Below are positions 50,482 to 59,900 of a DNA stretch of 64,000 nt, piece by piece. The notes below the pieces were generated by a model. That model had not been told where the DNA came from and did no database searches. It saw nothing but the letters and a program-made list of their open reading frames with translations. Every line of letters starts with the position of its first letter. Position 1 is the first letter of the stretch. The position numbers and the translations under genes are program-made. This DNA is from DAOPYU01 sp942493245 (GTDB taxonomy: Bacteria > Sumerlaeota > Sumerlaeia > UBA8349): NCBI GenBank assembly GCA_942493245.1, contig OW818685.1, positions 4,278,001 through 4,342,000 of the forward strand. The letters run 5' to 3'.

Positions 50482-53346
50482 TCACACCCCCGGTGGGCGA
50501 GGGGGTTCGGGGTCGCGTTTTCCGTTGGCAATCCAGGCCTTGCGCGCGGCGAAGTACTGGCGTTTGGCTTCGAGCATTTCAGCCTGGGTCTTGGGTGTCT
50601 GTGGACCGGACGAGCCGGATGGGGCGCCGGGTGCGCTCGGCGCGCCTGCAGGGGTGGATGCGCTTCCGCCTCCCCCCATTCCAGTGCCCAGACTCACACT
50701 CTGTCCCGACCGGGCCAGGCGCTCGTTGGCGATGCGGAACAGGTCGGCGACGTCCTTGCGCAGGCGGTCCTCGGATTCGATTTCGATGAAGGAAAGCAGC
50801 AATCCCTTGACGGGTTCGCGTTCGGGCCGCAGGCGGTCAATGAGCTGCGAAATCGCCCGGATGTGCAGCCCGCGCTGGCCGCGCATGCACTCGAAGAGGG
50901 CAAACAGGGCGTTGCGGAACTCGGGAAGCGGAGCGCGGGGGTTGACGATTTCGAGGATCGCGGTTTCCGCTGCGGAGGCCAGAATCCGGTCCTTCGCCTC
51001 GAGCGCCTCGCAGAGAGCGGGCAACGCCTCGGGATCGCGGCGCGCGCCTACTTCCTGGATGGCCGAGACGCGGCGTTCGATCTTGACGCCGAAAATACCC
51101 TTCCCCTGAATGTCTTTCAGGAGCGACTTGAGCGGTTCGTCCTCGCGGGCGCGTCTGGGTTCCTCGACGCGTGGCACGGGAACGACCGCTGGGGGACGAC
51201 TCACGGGCATCTGCCCGAACTCGGTCTCGCCCAGAAAACCCGGACCGGGCGGGAGCGGCCCCGATTTTCTCGGAGCTCCGAACGGGTTAAGGTCCATCGA
51301 ATCGCCCAGAGGCAGAACCTCGAGTTGCGGTTCCGGAAGACGAACCGGCGAGGGTGCCGGAGAGTCCATCGCTCCCCCGAGAGGGGTAAGCGCTCCCGCG
51401 CCGACCAGGAATTTGGCCAGCAGTTCCATCGTCTCTCCGCCGGGTGGGTCGAACTCGTGGGACTTGATGCGTTGCGTGAAGTGGTCCAGGATACGCAACC
51501 CCTCCGGCCCGCCGGTCTTGTGAATGGCGAAGACGATCGCGTGGGCGATCTTGTCGCGCGAGAGGGGTTGGAACTCGTTTGTGGCCCCGTCGAAGTAACT
51601 CTCGCGCAGATGCTCCGGGGTTGCCGAATCGTCCGTCTTGAGCGTGATGAGGAGCATCTTCTGCAACAACGGCAGGGAACGGGAATCGCCGATTTTGGTG
51701 AGGATTTCCGCCAGTGCCAGATACGCGCCGGAGTATTGGATAACGCGTTTTTCCGCTTCTTCGATCAGGAGGGGCAGGTTGGCCGATCCCATGTTGACGA
51801 GCACCGTCGCGATCTGCTCGCGCGAACCCAGTTCGCTCTTCTGCGCCAGGTTGCCCTTGGCCAGCTTCGAGTGCGCGTCCACGGTCCAGAGGATGTCTGT
51901 GGCGCGGGGGATCACCAGGCGCCGCACATCGGCGGAAAGCCCGCCGGGGTTCCAACTGCACAGCGTCTGGATGGCGATGCGGCTGGTGGGGCGGTCGGAC
52001 GGCAGGGCCTTGAACACGCCACCCACGATCTGGTTGCGCTGTTCCTCGCTGGTGCCCGGGTGGCGCGCGATGCGCCCCAGACTCGCCATGCACCCGGCCA
52101 GCCGGTTGCGCGTGGGTGGGTCTATAATCCGCGCCTGACACAGATTGGTAAAAAGGCGCTGAAGCGCGCCCAGGCACCGCACGTCGCCAATGCGCCCCAA
52201 GGCGTCAATGAGGGTGTCGTGGAGTCGCTTGTGGGATTCGTCCTCGAGCGCCTGCGACATGCAGGGCGCGAAGACGGCGTTGGACAATCCGCCCATGAGT
52301 GTCAGGAGGATTTCGAATTCGCGCGCGCGTTTGCGGTGGCGTTCGGCGGCGTGGAGCAGGGTCTTGGCCAGGCGCAGGTTCTGTCCCAGACGGCGAATGG
52401 CGCGGACGGAGATGAGTTTGTCCGCCGGGGGCAGGCGCAGGAAGGCCGCCGCCTCGATCCCCTCGATCGTGCCGGTGGGGCGTTCGTCGGCGGGACAGAA
52501 TTCGCGCAGGATACGCGCCAGATCAATCAGACAAGCGTCGGACTCCTCCTGCTCCTGATGCTCGGCGTTGAGAAAACAGGCCGCCGTGACACTGCGCAGG
52601 GCATCAAAGAAACGCTGCTCGTCGGCGGGTTGGGGACTGGCCGGGCCACCCGGGCCGGGCAACCGCCTCACGAGCGTCACCACCGCCTCGTTGTACAGAA
52701 GCGTCCACTGGCGCTCCTGTTCCCCCATTTCGGTCAGGGACATACGCGAGTGAGTCGTGGCGAGGGTTTCCAGAAGCTGGTCCTGATGCTCCGCCGTGTA
52801 GCCGATGGACCGGAACTGCTTGCCGAGCTGCGCCACCACGGTTTCCGACCGGGGACGATCCTGGACCATCGAACCGAGAATAATCCCGAGTTGGCGGATG
52901 CGCCCCTCGCGCTGGGTTTCATCGCGGATATTCTTGAGAAACCGCATCGCCAGGTTGGTGGCCAGGTTGAGTTCACGGGCGCGCACCTGGGTGCGGATTT
53001 CGCGCGCAACGCGCTCACCCGCCACCTGGCGCAGGAGTTCCTGCCACTCGCCGATTCCCTCGAGGGCGCGTTCGAGCGGTTCGAGCGCCGCCTCGACGCT
53101 TTCGCGGGCCGGATGGTTGCGCAACCAGGCGAGGAACTGCTTGAGCGACTGGAGAATGAAATCGTTGAAAAGGCCATCGAGCACATGCGCCAAATCCTGG
53201 GCGAACCGCTCGGGGTCGGAGGTCTGGCCGGCCAGTTCGTGGAACGCGAGCGTGGCAGCCTGCACCTTGCCAGCGCGGAGAGCCTGATCCACAATCTCAA
53301 GACCGTGGGAGTGGCTGGGAGCGATCGTATGGCCGGATGTCGTCAT
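50482..53346 (-). CDS. HEAT/ARM-like helical repeat protein of unknown function
   Basis: The protein of 954 aa is almost entirely helical, with no signal peptide or transmembrane segment, so it is probably cytoplasmic. Several stretches have HEAT-repeat character, such as LIDALGRIGDVRCLGALQRL, LALAEILTKIGDSRSLPLLQ and AIQEVGARRDPEALPALCEA. Around residues 640-730 is a Pro/Gly-rich linker (MDSPAPSPVRLPEPQ, RKSGPLPPGPGFLGE). The C-terminus is a Gly/Ser/Pro tail with GTGMGGGGSASTP followed by PEPPRPPGV. I do not recognise a specific family. HEAT arrays act as protein-protein scaffolds; no partner is indicated by the neighbours. Confidence 0.8.
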   Translation of the reverse strand: MTTSGHTIAPSHSHGLEIVDQALRAGKVQAATLAFHELAGQTSDPERFAQDLAHVLDGLFNDFILQSLKQFLAWLRNHPARESVEAALEPLERALEGIGEWQELLRQVAGERVAREIRTQVRARELNLATNLAMRFLKNIRDETQREGRIRQLGIILGSMVQDRPRSETVVAQLGKQFRSIGYTAEHQDQLLETLATTHSRMSLTEMGEQERQWTLLYNEAVVTLVRRLPGPGGPASPQPADEQRFFDALRSVTAACFLNAEHQEQEESDACLIDLARILREFCPADERPTGTIEGIEAAAFLRLPPADKLISVRAIRRLGQNLRLAKTLLHAAERHRKRAREFEILLTLMGGLSNAVFAPCMSQALEDESHKRLHDTLIDALGRIGDVRCLGALQRLFTNLCQARIIDPPTRNRLAGCMASLGRIARHPGTSEEQRNQIVGGVFKALPSDRPTSRIAIQTLCSWNPGGLSADVRRLVIPRATDILWTVDAHSKLAKGNLAQKSELGSREQIATVLVNMGSANLPLLIEEAEKRVIQYSGAYLALAEILTKIGDSRSLPLLQKMLLITLKTDDSATPEHLRESYFDGATNEFQPLSRDKIAHAIVFAIHKTGGPEGLRILDHFTQRIKSHEFDPPGGETMELLAKFLVGAGALTPLGGAMDSPAPSPVRLPEPQLEVLPLGDSMDLNPFGAPRKSGPLPPGPGFLGETEFGQMPVSRPPAVVPVPRVEEPRRAREDEPLKSLLKDIQGKGIFGVKIERRVSAIQEVGARRDPEALPALCEALEAKDRILASAAETAILEIVNPRAPLPEFRNALFALFECMRGQRGLHIRAISQLIDRLRPEREPVKGLLLSFIEIESEDRLRKDVADLFRIANERLARSGQSVSLGTGMGGGGSASTPAGAPSAPGAPSGSSGPQTPKTQAEMLEAKRQYFAARKAWIANGKRDPEPPRPPGV

Positions 53347-53383
53347 GGGCGATGGTCTTTCTTTTGTACTCTATTCTTTCAAG

Positions 53384-53424
53384 ATGACAGGAAAAGCATC
53401 CTGTTGATCCTGTTATCCTGTCAT
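53384..53424. repeat. ATCCTGT repeat hairpin
   Basis: ATGACAGGA and TCCTGTCAT pair around a core that repeats ATCCTGT three times. It is the same family as 50378-50444. The two copies flank the HEAT-like gene on either side. Confidence 0.65.
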
Positions 53425-53490
53425 TCTTTCTCTTTATGAACCGCTGTTTTCGTGTCTTTCATGGTTCCCCTGCGTTTTTCTCTCTTTATT

Positions 53491-54228
53491 TCACCGCTTC
53501 GCCAGCGCGCCGAGGAGCGCTTCGCGGTCGGCGAAGTTCCGGATCGTCGTCCGCGCGCCATTTGCCCGAAGCGTTTCGGCGGGCAGGGACGTCGCCACCC
53601 CGACCACTTCCAGTCCGGCGGCCAGGGCCGCCTCCAAACCGGGAATCGAGTCTTCGAACACCAGACACTCCTCCGGGGCGAGGTTCAACCGCCGGACGGT
53701 CTCCAGATAGATGTCCGGAGCCGGTTTCGGCTGGGGCACATCGTCGGCTCCCACCAGAACGGAAAACAACCCGTTCCACCCCGCAATGCGCAGGATGTGG
53801 TCGTAGGTCTCGCGCAGGTTGCTGGTGGCCAGGGCGAGCGGCACCCGGCCGGACAGCGCGCGCAAAAAGGTCGTCGTCCCCTCGATCTCGATCAATTCCG
53901 TTTCGAGCCGCCGGTAGAAGTAGTACCGCCGCTCGTCCATCAATCGGCGCACGTCGAGCGACTCGGGCACCCGTTTCTCCTCGCGCAGCACCCGCATCAT
54001 CTGGGGACTGGTCACGCCGATGAACCGGTTGAACTCCTCCGCCGGGAAATCGATTCCGTGGTTGTTCAGATACTCGACCCACGTGTCGGCGTGGAGGGGT
54101 TCGGTGTTGACCAGCACGCCGTCGCAGTCGGCGATCAGGCCCTTGTAGGCCAAGGGGCAGGTCGCCAGCGTCTGAGCCAGGTCGTTATCCTCCACCAGGG
54201 AGTCGCAACAGGGGGGCAGGTGTGTCAT
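53491..54228 (-). CDS. HAD-superfamily phosphatase, beta-phosphoglucomutase-like
   Basis: The protein of about 245 aa has the HAD signature motifs: I, IADCDGVLVNTEP (Asp nucleophile and acid/base Asp); II, LALATSNLR; III, the lysine in PQPKPAPDIY; IV, LVFEDSIPGLEAA. A helical cap sits between I and II (HADTWVEYLNNHGIDFPAEEF). This is subfamily IA, as in phosphoglycolate phosphatase, beta-phosphoglucomutase and related sugar-phosphate phosphatases; substrate specificity cannot be read. An upstream TTG at 54237 is possible, but the ATG at 54228 is taken. Confidence 0.9.
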   Translation of the reverse strand: MTHLPPCCDSLVEDNDLAQTLATCPLAYKGLIADCDGVLVNTEPLHADTWVEYLNNHGIDFPAEEFNRFIGVTSPQMMRVLREEKRVPESLDVRRLMDERRYYFYRRLETELIEIEGTTTFLRALSGRVPLALATSNLRETYDHILRIAGWNGLFSVLVGADDVPQPKPAPDIYLETVRRLNLAPEECLVFEDSIPGLEAALAAGLEVVGVATSLPAETLRANGARTTIRNFADREALLGALAKR

Positions 54229-54438
54229 GCCGTCCAATCTTTCTTACTCGATATTTCGTTCAGGCCGGAGATATGGGATTGAACGCCTCCCGCGGGAACG
54301 CGGGCCAGGCGCCGGGGAATCCCGATGCCGCATCCGCCGGGGGCGGATGTCCGAACGTGATAGATTAACAGGAGGCGGGGGAAAGCGCCAGCAAAAATCC
54401 TGTCGCCCCCCGTGTGGCGCCTCTGTTATGATCCCGGC

Positions 54439-55473
54439 ATGATGGATGGGATAGCCTTACAGACCGGGGTGGCGGGAGCAGGCTTCAGCGACTGGGCGAG
54501 CCTGGTCATTACGGTTTTTCTGCTGCTGGCGGGCGCGCGGGAGATCGAGCGTACCCGGCACTGGCCGCGCGGGTGGAAGCGGGTGGTCCTGGTTTACGGG
54601 AGCGTGTTTGTTGGACTCACTCTGCTGGCCTCGGGCGGCGTGTGGCTCGCTTCCTGCCTCCAGACAGGCGCGGAGGCTGAGGGACGGCAGCAGGTGGTTC
54701 AACTCCTCACGGTTGGATTTTCGCAGGCAGTCACGGGCGCCGTGTTGCTTGCGGCGGCGTTGGGGTTGCGCTCCGGTGAGCCGGAGCGACGGGTGCGTCT
54801 GAGGCGTCTCCTGCCCGTGGTGGACCGGTGGCGCGCGGCGGGGAAATTACGAATTGAGAATGACGAATTACGAAAGGAAACGCGAAACGGGAGCGGGCGC
54901 GAGACGGGCGAATTGAGAAGGGACACGCAGTCCGGGCGAAGACGCGGGCAAATTGTTTTCGGCACGAAACGCCCCTGGGGCGCGGAGACGCTCGAGTGGG
55001 TGCTCTGGCTGGCGGGGGTTCTGGCGTTTTCGGCGTCGTGGATGTGGATCGCGGTCCATGTGGCCGGAGCCGGAGTGGGGCAGGAAGTGCTCGAAGCGTT
55101 GGCCCCGAAAGAGGGGACCAGCCAGGCAGCCCAGGTGGTGGCGACCCTGGCGCTCGTGTTCCTGGCCCCGCTGGTTGAAGAAGTCATTTTCCGCGGGTTC
55201 ACCCAGGGATGGGTGACCGTCCTCTGGCCCAAACGGTGGGGCGGGCGACATTGGGCGCGGGGTATGGGCATCTTGATCCCCGCGCTGCTGTGGGCACTCT
55301 GCCACGGCGGGCAGATAGACCCGGTCTGGGTCAAGTGGGTCCAGATCTTCGGTCTGGGCTTGGCGCTCGGTGTGGTCCGGTTGCGCCAAGGCCTCGAAGC
55401 CTGCGTGGCCCTCCACCTGGTGTTCAACCTGATCGGCGGGTTCTATCTGCCGACGGAATTCTCCGGGGGGTGA
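54439..55473 (+). CDS. CPBP-family intramembrane metalloprotease
   Basis: The protein of about 344 aa has six or more transmembrane helices. The CPBP/Abi motifs are present: motif 1 VEEVIFRGF (catalytic Glu-Glu and Arg), motif 2 LLWALCHGG (His), motif 3 HLVFN (His, Asn). Such proteases act inside the membrane, in maturation or self-immunity. An odd hydrophilic insert of about 55 residues (RIENDELRKETRNG...RRRGQ) splits the N-terminal helices from the catalytic core and begins with a repeat-derived stretch (see 54845). The start is weakly supported: two ATGs at 54439 and 54442 and no clear ribosome-binding site. Confidence 0.88.
   Translation: MMDGIALQTGVAGAGFSDWASLVITVFLLLAGAREIERTRHWPRGWKRVVLVYGSVFVGLTLLASGGVWLASCLQTGAEAEGRQQVVQLLTVGFSQAVTGAVLLAAALGLRSGEPERRVRLRRLLPVVDRWRAAGKLRIENDELRKETRNGSGRETGELRRDTQSGRRRGQIVFGTKRPWGAETLEWVLWLAGVLAFSASWMWIAVHVAGAGVGQEVLEALAPKEGTSQAAQVVATLALVFLAPLVEEVIFRGFTQGWVTVLWPKRWGGRHWARGMGILIPALLWALCHGGQIDPVWVKWVQIFGLGLALGVVRLRQGLEACVALHLVFNLIGGFYLPTEFSGG
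54845..54874. repeat. Repeat-derived insert inside the CPBP gene
   Basis: AATTACGAA occurs twice (54845-54853 and 54866-54874) with GAATTGAGAATGACG between. This is the composition of AT-rich intergenic repeats, not of the GC-rich gene around it. It is in frame and encodes part of the hydrophilic insert. Confidence 0.55.
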
Positions 55474-55563
55474 GGCGGCGAACGACCCTGGGAGAGAACG
55501 GAAGTTCAGGAACTCCTCATTGCCTGTCTCGTTGCTTTTCCATCCGAAAGGGACACCTTTTTT

Positions 55564-55686
55564 GTCATCCCCGCGAACGCGGGGACCCAGAGAAGCGGAA
55601 ACGACGAAAGATCGAAACGATCTGGAGAAAATGGGACTTGGAACCGGGTTGTCCCGGATCTGGGTTCCCGCGTTCGCGGGAATGAC
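55564..55686. repeat. Palindromic intergenic element (GTCATCCCCGCGAACGCGGG type)
   Basis: The 27-nt arms (55564-55590 and 55660-55686) pair almost fully; each arm is itself a hairpin (CCCGCGAACGCGGG). The middle is AT-richer. It fills most of the 296-bp space between the convergent CPBP and FGE-sulfatase genes. It resembles a widely distributed family of bacterial intergenic palindromes; that statement is from memory. Confidence 0.85.
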
Positions 55687-55769
55687 GAATAGGGGGAAAA
55701 CCCCAGAATGACCGACAAGCAGGTCGTATCCAACGGGGTTAAACAATGGAAAAAATTCTGGGGCCAAAA

Positions 55770-56678
55770 TCAATCCCGTTTTGTTTCCGGGGCGATCACC
55801 ACCCGAAATCCAGAACCCCAATGGCTTCGTCGATCCTGCAAGAGCGGACAGAAGGGCCAAGGCGATACGGGCAATTCATACGATCCAGAAATGCGGAATG
55901 AATCGGGATGAAAACTCATCCAGTATCCTCCCTTGAGGACATAATCCATCTTCTTTTTATCCCAACACCATTCTTCAATATTTCCCGCAAGTCCCATAAT
56001 TCCCCACTCATTCATCCCAGCCTGTTCCACGGGGCAAGGACCCCAAAAGCCATCTCGGTACCCCTGAATATAGGCCATCGTCTGAAAAGGTATTCCACAG
56101 TAATAATCCAATGCGTCTGAATGACCAGGAGGACGAGAATAGCGATCTTCTCCCATTACATTCGGATAACTTCCATTCGAGAATTTCGTAGTCGGCCAAT
56201 CATTTCCCCAGGGGTACACTCGATCGGTTCCGCATCGCGCCGCAGCCTCCCACTCTTCCACCGTTGGAAGGCGAACCGAATATCCTTCGGAGATCACACC
56301 GCGTTTCATCCGTCTGTCCAACCAGGCACAGTAATAAAACGCCTCATCGAGCGTAACATTCATGGCCGGCCATGTTTCCTGATACCCGGGTTGCCACTTG
56401 AAAAATGTTAAATCGGGTCTCCACCATCTCCAGGATGCCTTCATCTGCGCGATCGAGACCTCGGTTGTGCAGATCCAGCAGTCCCGATCGGGTAGTTTGC
56501 GGAATTGGATATCCATCTTTTTGCTGACGTGAACCGTGATCAGGGAATCGGTATCCCGGGTGGCTTCGTATTTCGGGTAATAAACGGCGCGTCCCAGCAA
56601 AGGCATCGGGTTCGGACAGCAGGCGGAACTCAATAATGTCAGCAGGAACAGAAAGGCGATGACAAACAATCGGCGCAT
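55770..56678 (-). CDS. FGE-sulfatase (SUMF1-like) domain lipoprotein
   Basis: The protein of about 302 aa starts at an ATG behind AGGGAG. The N-terminus MRRLFVIAFLFLLTLLSSAC looks like a lipoprotein signal peptide. The domain has the formylglycine-generating-enzyme-like fold signature: EVSIAQMKASW, WPAMNVTLDEAFYYCAWLDR, VRLPTVEEWEAAARCG, YPWGNDW, GIMGLAGNIEEWCWD and GSGFRVVIAPE. I do not see the paired catalytic cysteines of true FGE, so it is more likely one of the many bacterial FGE-sulfatase proteins that bind rather than modify a sulfatase. GC is lower than in its neighbours. There is no sulfatase in this window. Confidence 0.85.
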   Translation of the reverse strand: MRRLFVIAFLFLLTLLSSACCPNPMPLLGRAVYYPKYEATRDTDSLITVHVSKKMDIQFRKLPDRDCWICTTEVSIAQMKASWRWWRPDLTFFKWQPGYQETWPAMNVTLDEAFYYCAWLDRRMKRGVISEGYSVRLPTVEEWEAAARCGTDRVYPWGNDWPTTKFSNGSYPNVMGEDRYSRPPGHSDALDYYCGIPFQTMAYIQGYRDGFWGPCPVEQAGMNEWGIMGLAGNIEEWCWDKKKMDYVLKGGYWMSFHPDSFRISGSYELPVSPWPFCPLLQDRRSHWGSGFRVVIAPETKRD

Positions 56679-56833
56679 GGTTGTAGACTCCCTTTCATAC
56701 CAAGTGGCAATCAATCGGATACCGAAAACCTCTTTATTCAACCGGAGCGGACGCAAACATCGTCATCAAAATAGGTGACAGGCTTTGTTTTCTCAAGTCA
56801 TTCTTGCCGATACCAGAACCTCCTCAAGAGAAA

Positions 56834-56917
56834 ATCCGCAGATGACGCAGATTCACGCAGATCACCGAACGAATCTTCGTCCGTTCCGACCTGTGTTTAT
56901 CTGCGTCATCCGCGGAT
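56834..56917. repeat. Inverted repeat of ATCTGCGTCAT type after the third giant gene
   Basis: The 19-nt arms (56834-56852 and 56899-56917) pair with one mismatch. They are built from GATGACGCAGAT units. It lies 20 bp beyond the giant gene's stop and may form its 3' end. The gap 56757-56938 holds nothing else. Confidence 0.75.
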
Positions 56918-56938
56918 ACTTGTTTCCTTCTCCCCGAC

Positions 56939-59900
56939 TCACTCCACCGGCGGCGTCAGGATCACTTCGAAGTTCATCCCCTGCTCCGGCGAGAAGAGCG
57001 GCGTCTTGACGCAGTACGCCTGGCCGCGGAACGCCCCCACGCCGGGCTTCGTTCCGAACTTGCCGATCCGGCCCTGGCAATTCGGCTGTCCCTCGGCGTC
57101 CGTCCCGGCGATGAACCGGCCCGACACGCCCTGATCGCCCCAGATCAGACCCATCTCCGGCGCCACCACGCGCAGGAGGCTGAAGTCGTCCAGATGCCCG
57201 ATCGAACCGCCCACCCACGCGCCACTGGCGCGCGTGGCCCGGGCCTCGATCGTCCGGATCGTTTCCCCGCTGAGAATCTCCGCCACCCGGATATTGCCCT
57301 GCAGGGCGATCGGCGCCGACTTTGTGGCGGGGATGCGGTACTGCGCGCTGATGGCCCGGATCTGCTGGACATCCGCCACGATCCGGTCGGAAACGATGGG
57401 GCCGCCCGTCGCCTGAATCAAGCCGATCTCGGGCGCTTCGAGCGCCGAGTTCGACGGAGTGGGCGGAAATGAAACAACCCCACTGGCGTCTTCCACCACC
57501 CGGGCCACCGACCCGATGCCGCCCTGGCTGATGCGCCGCTCGCGACTCGTGGCCGTCTTGACGTTGTACATCTTCGTCGAAGACTTCACATAACTGAAGG
57601 TCTGCATCGAGTTCAGGTCCGCCAGAATGGAACCGGACAACAGCACACTGACCTTGCCCCCCGGCTGCGTCGAGTAGATCGAGGTGGAGGCAAACTCCGC
57701 TGTTGCGTCAGTCGAGGTCGGACTGGAGTTCCGGTACGCGGTGATGCGAACCGACCCGAGCGAGGTAGCGGACACCAACGCGATGTTGGCGCTCTTGCCC
57801 GTCAGGCTCTTGAGCGCGCCGGTGGTTTCCAGCCGCTCGATCTCAACCATCGAGTAGAGACGGCTCATGTCCCCTTCGATCCGAAGGATCGGGAGGGCCG
57901 GCAGGGTGCGGTAGGCGATGCGACCCGGTTTGTCCACGGCCTTGGCCGGTTTCCCCTTGGGCAGGCGGATAATCTTGACCCAGCTCGATGGCGAGGCGGT
58001 CTTGAACACCAGACTGCCCGTGGTGAGGGTGTTTTCCTCGAGGGAACAACGACTGTACACAATCTTGTAGTCTGCCGTGGGAACCACTGGCGACGAGACC
58101 CTCCACCCGGGATCCGGTTCACTCGGGTCGCTTCCCCGGCTTCCGGTCGCATCGGCGGCGGCACGAACCCAGTAGAAGTACTCCGTTTCCGGCTCGACCG
58201 ACTCGTCATCGAAGGTTGGGGCGGTCTGCCACGGCCCGATGATGATCCGCGTTCCGTCGAGAGAATCGGACCGGTAGATCTGGTAGTGGGTCGCGTCCGC
58301 CACGGGGTTCCAGGTGACCGAGATCTTGTCATTGAACTCGCCATCCGAGGCCGTGACGCTGGTCGGCGCGTCGAGGGGCAGAAGCACCGGCGGCTTGGGT
58401 TCGTAGAAGATCGCGATCGGCAGCGACGACGAGTTGAGATTCCCCGCGAGGTCCGCGCAGCTTCCCCCCGGCAGGACGGCCAGCAGCGTCGCCGTCTTCG
58501 TGGTGGTGACCACGAAGTCGAACGTCCAGGCAAGGCCCGAGGCGTCTGTCGCGACAAGGTTCCGCGCGAGGCCACCCGAGGTGATGAGATCCGTAGCCTC
58601 GAAGCCCTTCACCGGTTCCGTGAATGTCACCGTCACCGGAATCCGCGTTTCACTGGTTTTTTCCACAGCGCTCAGGGTCACCTGCGGCGCGAGCGTGTCC
58701 ACTGTCCAGGTCAACGGTTCGGACGCGGTGTTCGCATTCCCCACCGGGTCGAACACGACGGACGGTTTGATCCGCACCGACACGTCTTCATCCACCAGCG
58801 AGTCCACGACAAACCCGTACACCAGTACGTCAACCTGGACCAGGTTGCGCGCAGTCCCACCCGAGATCTCGATGCCGCTGAGCGTCAGGGTCGTGACGGG
58901 TTCGCTGAAGGTCACCTTGACGAGAGTCCGCGAGACACTGGTGGGATCGTCCACCGGCGCGCTCAGTGAGACCGTCGGCGCAGTGCCATCATAGAGGAAG
59001 GTCAAGGTTGTATCCGCCGCAAGGTTGCCCAGTCCGACAAGGCTCAAGGCCGCGTCGGACGGAACCGTCACGGTCACTTCGCCATCCGCGACCGGCACGA
59101 GGTCCAGGGTATAAGTCTTCGCGTCGAGCGCCTTGAAATTCTGCGCCGTCGCGTTCCCGATTGTCAGATCGCCCGCCGTGAAGCCCGTCACGTCCTGATC
59201 GAAAGTGACCGTGACCGGAATCGCCCGGCTGTTGGTCGGACTGGACGCGTTCGAGGCCAACTGGACCGTGGGTGCCACGGCGCCCGCCACCTGATACGAC
59301 CGGGCGAACCGCGGCGCGGGCGTGTTGGGGTTGTCCGCCACGTCGAATGCCGCGCCCGCCGGAATGTCCACCGTCACCTCACAGAAACGAGTCGCGGTCA
59401 CGATCAGGTTAAATGTATAGATCCTCCTGTCAGGATCGGAGGCGAAGTTGGAAACCGCCGCGTTCGAGGTCACCAGATCCTCGGCGGTGAAACCGGACAC
59501 CGGCTCGCTGAAGGTCACCGTCACGGGAAATACCGTCGCGGTGGTGGGATCGTCCACGGGCGAAGTCAGAACCACCGAGGGCGCCACGGCGTCGCGGGTG
59601 AAGACCGCCGTGAGCGTGCGGGTGGCGTCCATCGTCACCACGAGCGGGTTGGCGTTTTCCTGCCCGGTGGGCACATCCCCGGTCCAGCCGGTGAACGCAG
59701 AATCAATCGCCGCAAGCGGCGTCAGGGAAACCGTCGTTCCTTCGGCATACAGCACCTGTTCCGGATTCCGCAAGACGACCCCGGACCCGGTTCCTGCGGT
59801 CGCGATGAGAAGCGGATACTGATTCCCGCCACCGCCCGCACTGAACGTGGCCGTCAGGGTCCGGGTGGAATCCATGACCAGGACAAGGGGGTTCATCATC

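Noticed and set aside
50200..53439. A 1079-codon plus-strand frame opposite the HEAT-like gene
   Set aside because: Antisense shadow: it starts inside the zinc-ribbon gene and shows no recognisable motif, whereas the minus strand encodes ordered helical repeats.
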